A DNA stretch of 64,000 bases, taken from positions 907,001 through 971,000 of the forward strand of contig JALDNG010000039.1 in NCBI GenBank assembly GCA_024349245.1, in the 5' to 3' direction. The DNA is from Neodontobutis hainanensis. Lineage: Eukaryota; Chordata; Actinopteri; Gobiiformes; Odontobutidae. The notes beneath the pieces were generated by a model, which was not told the origin of the DNA, searched no databases, and was given only the letters and a program-made list of their open reading frames with translations. Of this stretch, positions 57,601 to 64,000 are shown piece after piece. The stretch's first letter is position 1. The number at the start of each line of letters is the position of its first letter. The translations under genes and the position numbers were made by a program.

Positions 57601-59117
57601 GTGATGACTGGTTTACCTAATGGTTAGCATAATGTATTAACAAGAGTGTTTAATACAGTTAAAAGATGAGTTTAAATTAAATAATGAAATAAATAAAAGT
57701 GACAAGACTTTTCTGGAGAAGCACTATTTAGGTTGATTAAACACAGACTTAATCTCCTGTTGTCACATACAATGTGACAGAGATAACACCGTGAGCAGTA
57801 GCTCACACCTTAGGAGCAAGAGAGCAGCTCCAACAGGTTCATTTGATAGCCACATATACATCGACAACACAGGTGTCCCTTGAGGTTTCCCTAATGAAAA
57901 TAAGGCTAGAAATCAGATAGCAGCAGGATTTGAATCTATTCTCTTTTGAGACAATTAATAAAAATGTGGATTAAACTAAATATATTTACAACCAACAAAG
58001 ATTTATTAATTACATGAAAGAGGCTGTTACTATAAATATAACTTGAAAGTTGACTGGACAGAAAAGAATAGCGCTGAGCATGCTTTTAGCTGAAAGGGGG
58101 GGGGGGTCTGCAAAACCATATCATCCTAGGGAACACAGGTCTAGATAACAGCATAACCAAGGCCTTTAAAAATGGACTTCTCTAGCAGATGAATGGGCAG
58201 AGTATTCAGGAATAGATGACTTAATCTGGTTTGACAAAATGTTTGTGAAATTTACTGTGATTTTAAAATCTGTATCAATATACATATACTTGCTGTTGCA
58301 CTTCCATGCCTGATAACTTTTGCTTGTGTTGCATTCCATGTATCCGGAGCTTGTTGGTGAGATTGATGGATGTGACCGTTGCTGAGTCAACATTTCTGTA
58401 CATGCACCTGTCGAACGACTATGATCAAGGCTTTGACCTCAGACGATGAACAATCTGATCAGGGGCACGACATTGTTTGCATGTACACCAACGGGACAAT
58501 GTACTCATGGCCTGATCATACTAAAGTCCTACAACATAAAAAATATGGTTCACTGAATTTATAAATGCTTAAGAGAACTGTCAACCCATTCATCTCCGGC
58601 ATTTCTGAATTTTATTTGTTGTTTTGAAATGATTCTGTGTCTATGATTTATTGACTTTTGATGTTACCAATGGATTCATCAGTTTACTTTCTTGTATTGG
58701 TCTCTATAGTGGTTACACTGTTAAAATAGTAACCCTTTTATACACTGATGTATTTATTGTCTTTTTTAATTGATTTTATAGTCAAACCTCCTCAAAGTGA
58801 ATTGACTCGATGTATCTTTGCGCACACACCTGTTACATGCTTCTGCTTATTTTCCTATCAATTTGTACTTCTAAATATTTATAGGAGGAGACTGGTTCGA
58901 TGTTTTGATTGTGTATGGCAACATATACCGAAAATCTACGGTAAACAATGTTACCATATTTTAAAGCTCAACGCCATTTCTCCAATTTAGCCCATCCCCT
59001 TGTTCCTCGAAAGGAAGATTATACCCTTAAGAAATGAGACCCCACTTCATCTATAGTACACATGGATGTATGATAAGACCAAGCCCCTAACATGGAACCT
59101 CTTAAACAGCCCTCGAG
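57601..59117. other. Unassigned sequence
   Basis: Only short frames (up to 80 codons). A G10 run lies at 58097-58106. No gene or repeat recognised. Confidence 0.4.
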
Positions 59118-60586
59118 TAAAGGCCTGTACACACCGGGACGAATATCGACAGCGAATATTCGCCAGCGTTTTTCAACAAGTTTTTTGTGTTCACACCCAA
59201 GCGATTTTTGCTGACGATGAGCCGAGTGAACATGAAAATTCATTCCCTGACATTAGATGGCGCTTAATGTAAAGCAGAAATACCCCGGTACACAAGGTGG
59301 CGCTGCGCAACTTTACACTTCTGAGACTCGCTTTTCACTCAGAAGAAGAGAGCAAGTATTTACGCGCATGTCTAAATCATACAAATAAAACATGAATATT
59401 TCAAGCACCAACTCCAGTTCCAGCGATGAAGAAATTATTGTTCTGTTGAATGAGGATAGACGCCGTAAAAGACGCCGATATTGGATTACATCCCATAGTT
59501 ACAAGAAGAGAAGAACATGGAGAGTTTCATCGACTGGTACAAGAGCTAAAAATGTATCATGAACGTTTTCGGGGGTATTTTAGAATGTCCATCAGTGAGT
59601 TCGAAAATTTACTTCAGCAAATGGCTCCCTGGCTGACGAAAGAACAGACATACTACCGTAAACCAATCGACCCAGAACAGCGTTTGGCCGTGTGTTTACG
59701 GTGAGTTCGTTTACATTGTTTTTCACTTCAATCAATGTTGTAAAAACATTTATTGAAGCGTTGTTTAAAAACTAGTATTTGTCTATTTCTATTTCAGTTT
59801 TCTAAGCACTGGGGACTCGTACCGCACTATTGCGTCCAGCTTTCGACTTGGTGTATCAACTGTGTCTTTGATAGTGACCTGTGAAACCTGTGATGCATTG
59901 TGGCACTGCCTCAGAGATGAACATTTGCCAGTGCCTACTGAAGAGATGTGGAGGAGTACAGCCAGGAGGTTCCATGAAAGATGGAATTTCCCTAACTGCT
60001 AGGGAGCCATGGATGGGAAACACATATTAATCCAGGCCCCTGCAAAGTCTGGTTTTCTCTACTTTAATTATAAAGGTATGTTCTCCGTTGTATTGCTGGC
60101 CTTGAATGATGCAGATAACCGCTTCCTGGTGGTTGATGTGGGGAGCTATGGCAGCAACAGTGATGGAGGCATCTCCAGAATTTTCAATTATTGTTTGTCT
60201 CGGGCACGGCGCATCTCTGAAAATGTATTTGGCATCCTCAGTCAACACTTCCGGGTTTTCCAAAGACCTTTACAGGTTCTACCAAGTGTTGTTGACAAAG
60301 TTGTCAAAGCTGCTTGTGCAATTTGCGCCCAAACGGAAATGACCAGAATCGTGCCACAGAGGATGACAAAGATTGTGAGCAACCACTACAAGGCTTTGAA
60401 CATTGTAGGAGGCAGCGGGCAACTGTGGAGGCACAAAGTGTTCGAGAACTGTATAAAGAGTACTTCAACTCACCAGCAGGAAAAGTTGCTTGGCAGTATG
60501 ACCATGTGAACCATGTTCTGAGGAAGAGATAAAATCAAACTGTAAATTTGAACCATGTTCATTACATTTTCCATTGTGAAAACCGC
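59118..60586 (+). pseudogene. PIF/Harbinger transposase pseudogene (two exons)
   Basis: The terminal region starts AGGCCTGTACACACCGGGAC. The likely start is the ATG at 59392 (MNISSTNSSSSDEEI); a 1-base frameshift near 59482 is needed to reach HPIVTRREEHGEFHRLVQEL and YFRMSISEFENLL, a typical Harbinger N-terminus. Exon 1 ends RLAVCLR at 59700. After a 97-base intron, exon 2 begins FLSTGDSYRTIASSF with RLGVSTVS. A TAG at 60000-60002 interrupts the frame just before GAMDGKHILIQAP, which holds the first catalytic Asp. The second is in VVDVGSYG (Asp at 60135-60137). The segment carrying the third acidic residue is deleted in frame between SDGGIS and RIFNYCLSRARRISENVFGI. A frameshift near 60320 precedes the true C-terminus (YKEYFNSPAGKVAWQYDHV, ending 60532). 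The right terminal repeat is not in view; a Rex3 block begins at 60587. Confidence 0.88.
59701..59797 (+). other. Intron in the Harbinger transposase
   Basis: GTGAGT at 59701 and TATTTCTATTTCAG ending at 59797 bound a 97-base intron. Splicing joins TTACG to TTTTCTAAGC and restores LRFLSTGD, the continuous family sequence. Confidence 0.85.
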
Positions 60587-61916
60587 TAGTGACCCAAAGA
60601 TACTTGAACTCTGCCACTTGAGGCAGGATCTCTCCACCAACCTGAAGGGGACAAGCCACCCTTTTCCGACTGAGAACCATGGTCTCAGACTTGGAGGTGC
60701 TGATCCTCATCCCAGCTGCTTCACACTCGGCTGCAAACTGTCCCAGTGCACACTGGAGGTCCTGGCTTGATGGAGCCAACAGGACAACATCATCTGCAAA
60801 AAGCAGAGACGAAATCCTGTGGTCCCCATACCAGACTCCCTCTGGCCCCTGGCTACGCCTAGAAATCCTGTCCATAAAGACAATGAACAGGACCAGTGAC
60901 AAAGGACCGCCCTGCCGGAGTCCAACATGCACTGGGAACAGGTCTGACTTACTGCCGGCAATGCGAACCAAGCTCCTGCTCCGGTCGTACAGGGACCGGA
61001 CGGCCCTTAGCAAAGGGCCCCGGACCCCATACCCCAGTCGAATGCCTTTTCCAGATCTACAAAACACATGTCGACTGGTTGGGCATACTCCCATAAACTC
61101 TCCAGCACCTTGGAGAGGGTATAGAGCTGGTCCAGTGTTCCATGACCGGGACGAAAACCACATTGTTCCTCCTGAATCCGAGGTTCAACTATCGGCCGCA
61201 TTCTCCTCTCCAGTACCCTGGCATAGACTTTCCCGGGGAGGCTGAGGAGTGTGATTCCTCTGTAGTTGGAACACACCCTCCGGTTCCCCTTCTTGAAAAG
61301 AGGGTCCACCAGCCTGGTCTGCCAGTCCAGAGGTACTGTCCCCAACCGCCACGCGATGTTGTAGAGGCGTGTCAACCAAGACACCAAGCCCTACAACATC
61401 CAAAGACTTGGTACTCATCCACCCCCGGTCACTTGCCACCAAGGAGCTTCCCAACTACCTCAGTGACTTCGGCTTTGGTGATGGACGAATCCACCTCCAA
61501 GCCCTCGGCCTCTGCTTCCTCAGTGGAATGCGTGTTAGTGGGGTTGAGGAGATCCTCAAAGTATTCCTTTTACCGTGCAACAATATCCCCAGTTGAAGTC
61601 AGCAGATTCCCACCTCCACTGTAAACAGTGTTGGCAGGGCACTGCTTCCCCCTCCTGAGGCGCCGGACGTTTTGCTAGAATTTCTTCGAGGCCGACCGAT
61701 AGTCCTTTTCCATGGCCTCACCGAACTCCTCCCAGACCCGAGTTTTAGCCTCCACGACCACCCGTGCTGCAGTCAGCTTGGCCTGCCGGTACCTATCAGC
61801 TGCCTCAGGAGTTCCATGAGCCAACCAGGCTCGGTAGGTCTCCTTCTTCAGCTTGACGGCATCCCTTACGGGGATTGCGGGGTTCTGGGATTGCCGCCAC
61901 GACAGGCACCGGAGAC
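60587..61916 (-). pseudogene. Rex3 LINE, central reverse-transcriptase part
   Basis: Minus-strand frames in order: RAWLAHGTPEAADRYRQAKL and WEEFGEAMEKDYRSASKKF (61675-61900); WLTRLYNIAWRLGTVPLDWQ, CSNYRGITLLSLPGKVYARV and motif A CFVDLEKAFD (61030-61380); then LRQGGPLSLVLFIVFMDRIS, motif C LLFADDVVLLAPSSQDLQCA and STSKSETMVLSRKRVACPLQ (60600-60960). Catalytic aspartates are present, but frameshifts occur near 61420-61630 and 61030. The plus-strand text AGTGACAAAGGACCGCCCTG corresponds to the conserved stretch commonly targeted in Rex3 surveys. The Rex3 3' end is missing at the Harbinger junction, and the 5' end stops at the Rex1-type LINE. Confidence 0.9.
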
Positions 61917-64000
61917 TTTTCCAAGAGAATGGAATGGAATGGGGGCGCTGTTCTGTGGCGACCTGCAGCTGTGTGCGTGAGCGTGTCTGTTTTAACGTTT
62001 TAACGTCTTTTAGCAGTCTTTTAGCCACCTGGAAGATGTTATTTTTATGTTGTTGTTTTTATTAATGACTCCTGAGCACTTGAGGAATGGAAGTCACTTT
62101 TTATGCCCTGTTTTTATTGGTTATTTTAAACTTTGTTTGGAGTCAGCAGTCACAAACACTCAGATACTCTCGTGATTTCCTACTGGCATTACAATGGAGC
62201 TACCTGCACAGTATGTCGGACTCCAGTCTCAATACACAGACTGTGAATCTTCCTCTGGAATTACGAAATGTGCACAACAAAAACTCTACAAAACCAGTTA
62301 AAAAGTTAGAAAGCGAGGAAAACGGGGCGGCGTGAAAAAACGAACCCGGAAGCTGCAGCGGAAAAACCGCATCCCGTTGCCCTCAATCATTCTGGCTAAC
62401 ACGCAGTCTCTGAGGAATAAAATAGATGAACTACAGGGAAATGTGATCCATCTGCGTGACTACAGGGATGTGTGTCTAATGGCTTTTACGGAGACCTGGT
62501 TAAATGAAGCGGACGTGGACTCAGCGCTGGAAATAAGCAGCTTTGGCGCTCCTCTGCGCCTGGATCGGGACCGAGAGGTGACACACAAAACACTGGGAGG
62601 AGGCGTATATCTCTATATAAACCAGAGATGGTGCAGTAACATTACTGTAAGAGAGCAGATGTGTCTCCCGGACATCGAACTCTTGTCCGTGTCTTTAAGG
62701 CCGTTTTATCTCCCGAGAGAGTTTCCCCAGATATTTGTGACTGTTGTTTACATCCACCCTAAGGCTGATGCTAAGTCTGCAGCTAATATTGTTTTTAAAA
62801 CTATAAATAAGCGTCAGTAAATCTCACCTGCTGCTCCCAATTTTATACTCGGCGATTTTAACCACTGTAATTTAAAGAAAACCCTGAACAGTTTTTATCA
62901 GTATGTCAACTGTCCAACACGTCATAATAAAACCCTGGACCTGTGCTACGGCTCCATTAAAGGGGCTTATATCTCGAAGGCAGGACCTGCACTGGGCTCC
63001 TCTGACCACAACACAGTCCACCTTCTGCCCGCCTACACCTCGGTGCTGAGGAGGGAAAAGCCTGTTAGGAAACAGGTGAAGGTGTGGACTGAGGACAGCT
63101 CTCTGGCGCTGCAGGTCTGCTTCGAGTGCACAGACTGGACAGTGTTTCAGAACTCTTGTTCTGACATAGACGAACTGACTGATGTTGTCTGCAGTTACAT
63201 CTCCTTCTGTAAAGACTCAGTTCTCCCAAACAGGGAAGTCAAGGTTTATCCTAATAACAAACCATGGATTTCCAAGGACATGAAAGATCTGCTTATCAAA
63301 AGGAAAACTGTATTTAACGAAGGTGATGTGAACGCAGAAAGGGTTGTGAAAAAGGAGATCAGGACTGAAATTAAAAAAGCCAAATTGAGATATAAGGATA
63401 AGATTGAGGCTGAACTTAGAAGTAACAACTTAAAAAGAACCTGGAATGGTATGAAAACAATGATTGGGTCACATGATAAAGTCAGCAGAGTTGCACTTGA
63501 TGGTTTTAATTCTGACAAAGACTTGGCAGATGAACTAAATGTATTTTATACACGGTTCAACACAGTGGATTTTAATGATAAGATTGCCGACATTAGGGCA
63601 ATGACTCGAGCCTCTCCATCAGTGTCTATTGAGGTAAACACTGTGGCTAAATTGTTCTGCCACACCAAACCCAAAAGCCCAGGGCCAGACAACATCTGTG
63701 GACAGACATTAAAAAAATGTGCTTACCAACTTTATGGCATCTTCCAACATATTTTTAATCTGTCTTTACTACAACAGAAGGTCCCCAAAATTTGGAAGCA
63801 CTCAGTCATTGTGCCCTTAACAAAGTGCAACACTCCTAAAGCCTTGAATGATTTTAGACCAGTTGCTCTGACCTCCTTGGTTATGAAAACTTTTGAAAAA
63901 ATCATTAAAGACATGGTGCTACTGCAGGTCAAGGAACAGCTAGACCCATTGCAGTTTGCTTACAGGTCTGAGAGAGAAGTGGAGGATGGAGGATCACACT
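61917..64000 (+). mobile_element. Rex1-type LINE, leader and coding region, runs off the window
   Basis: A leader of about 150 bases (GGGGGCGCTGTTCTGTGGCG onward) is followed by a first frame at 62087-62335 (LRYSRDFLLALQWSYLHSMS, LPLELRN) and the main frame from 62302. It is the youngest-looking element here by ORF integrity. It faces away from the adjacent minus-strand Rex3 fragment. Confidence 0.8.
62302..64000 (+). CDS. Rex1-type LINE ORF (endonuclease + RT), one nonsense codon, partial
   Basis: The frame opens after TAA at 62299-62301 with KVRKRGKRGGVKKRTRKLQR. It runs through the apurinic-type endonuclease: IILANTQSLRNKIDEL, FTETWL with the active-site Glu, GGGVYLYINQRWC, DIELLSVSLRPFYLPREF, GDFN (62851-62862), and SSDHNTVHLLP with SDH at 63001-63009. 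The linker contains YPNNKPWISKDMKDLLIKRK. The reverse-transcriptase fingers follow (KPKSPGPDNICGQTLKK, VPKIWKHSVIVPLTKCN, DFRPVALTSLVMKTFEKII, LDPLQFAYRSE). The only in-frame stop is TAA at 62818-62820, after FKTINKRQ; from 62821 the frame is open for 393 codons to the window edge. The palm with FADD lies outside the window. The upstream frame 62087-62335 probably belongs to the same ORF through a frameshift near 62300. Confidence 0.88.

Noticed and set aside
58379..58564. 61-codon plus-strand ORF at 58379 as an exon
   Set aside because: Not recognisable, no splice acceptor or donor at sensible positions, and no neighbouring coding text.

Overview
The window looks like non-genic chromosomal DNA from a ray-finned (teleost) fish. 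I found no convincing host protein-coding exon, no rRNA and no genuine tRNA gene. The organism call rests on the repeats: Rex1-type and Rex3-type LINEs, an RTE-clade LINE, Tc1/mariner relics, PIF/Harbinger and hAT elements, a Penelope-like element with a GIY-YIG-type C-terminus, a Ty3/gypsy relic and tRNA-headed SINEs. That mix is typical of teleosts. The longest open frames are either transposon proteins or artefacts of a purine-rich minisatellite.

Layout. 1-9.1 kb: a Tc1 relic, a split SINE, a 1.9-kb non-autonomous hAT element with a perfect 8-bp target duplication, and a second Tc1/mariner-type element. 9.1-16 kb: mostly unannotated DNA with short ORFs and scattered relics. 16.4-19.4 kb: an RTE LINE broken by a SINE and by an L1-type LINE, with a 50-bp tandem array grown inside its reverse-transcriptase region. 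20.2-21.5 kb: a Tc1/mariner element carrying a SINE flanked by a 12-bp target duplication. 22.7-28.7 kb: minisatellites, including a 1.1-kb purine-rich VNTR at 25.8-26.9 kb, plus SINE, RTE, L2 and Penelope fragments. 29.1-32.8 kb: a Ty3/gypsy relic with a well-defined 3' LTR and an unexplained 1-kb insertion. 33.2-36.1 kb: a MITE bounded by TTAA and another RTE copy. 38.4-41.9 kb: a (TA)n tract, then Rex3 interrupted by a GACTTG-rich hAT element that itself holds a SINE piece, then a Tc1 pseudogene. 42-50 kb: sparse. 50.6-53.6 kb: SINE, Penelope-like element, Tc1 pseudogene and an unnamed repeat present three times in the window. 55.5-57.6 kb: Rex3 ends flanking an L2-type LINE. 59.1-64 kb: a PIF/Harbinger transposase pseudogene with a spliceable intron, a Rex3 block and the most intact coding sequence, a Rex1-type LINE running off the right edge.

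No set of genes forms a pathway. The biology is repeat biology: serial nested insertion, target-site duplications that order the insertions, loss of catalytic residues and tandem amplification. Family names come from remembered motifs, not a database search. Breakpoints without a target duplication are good to about 10-50 bases.
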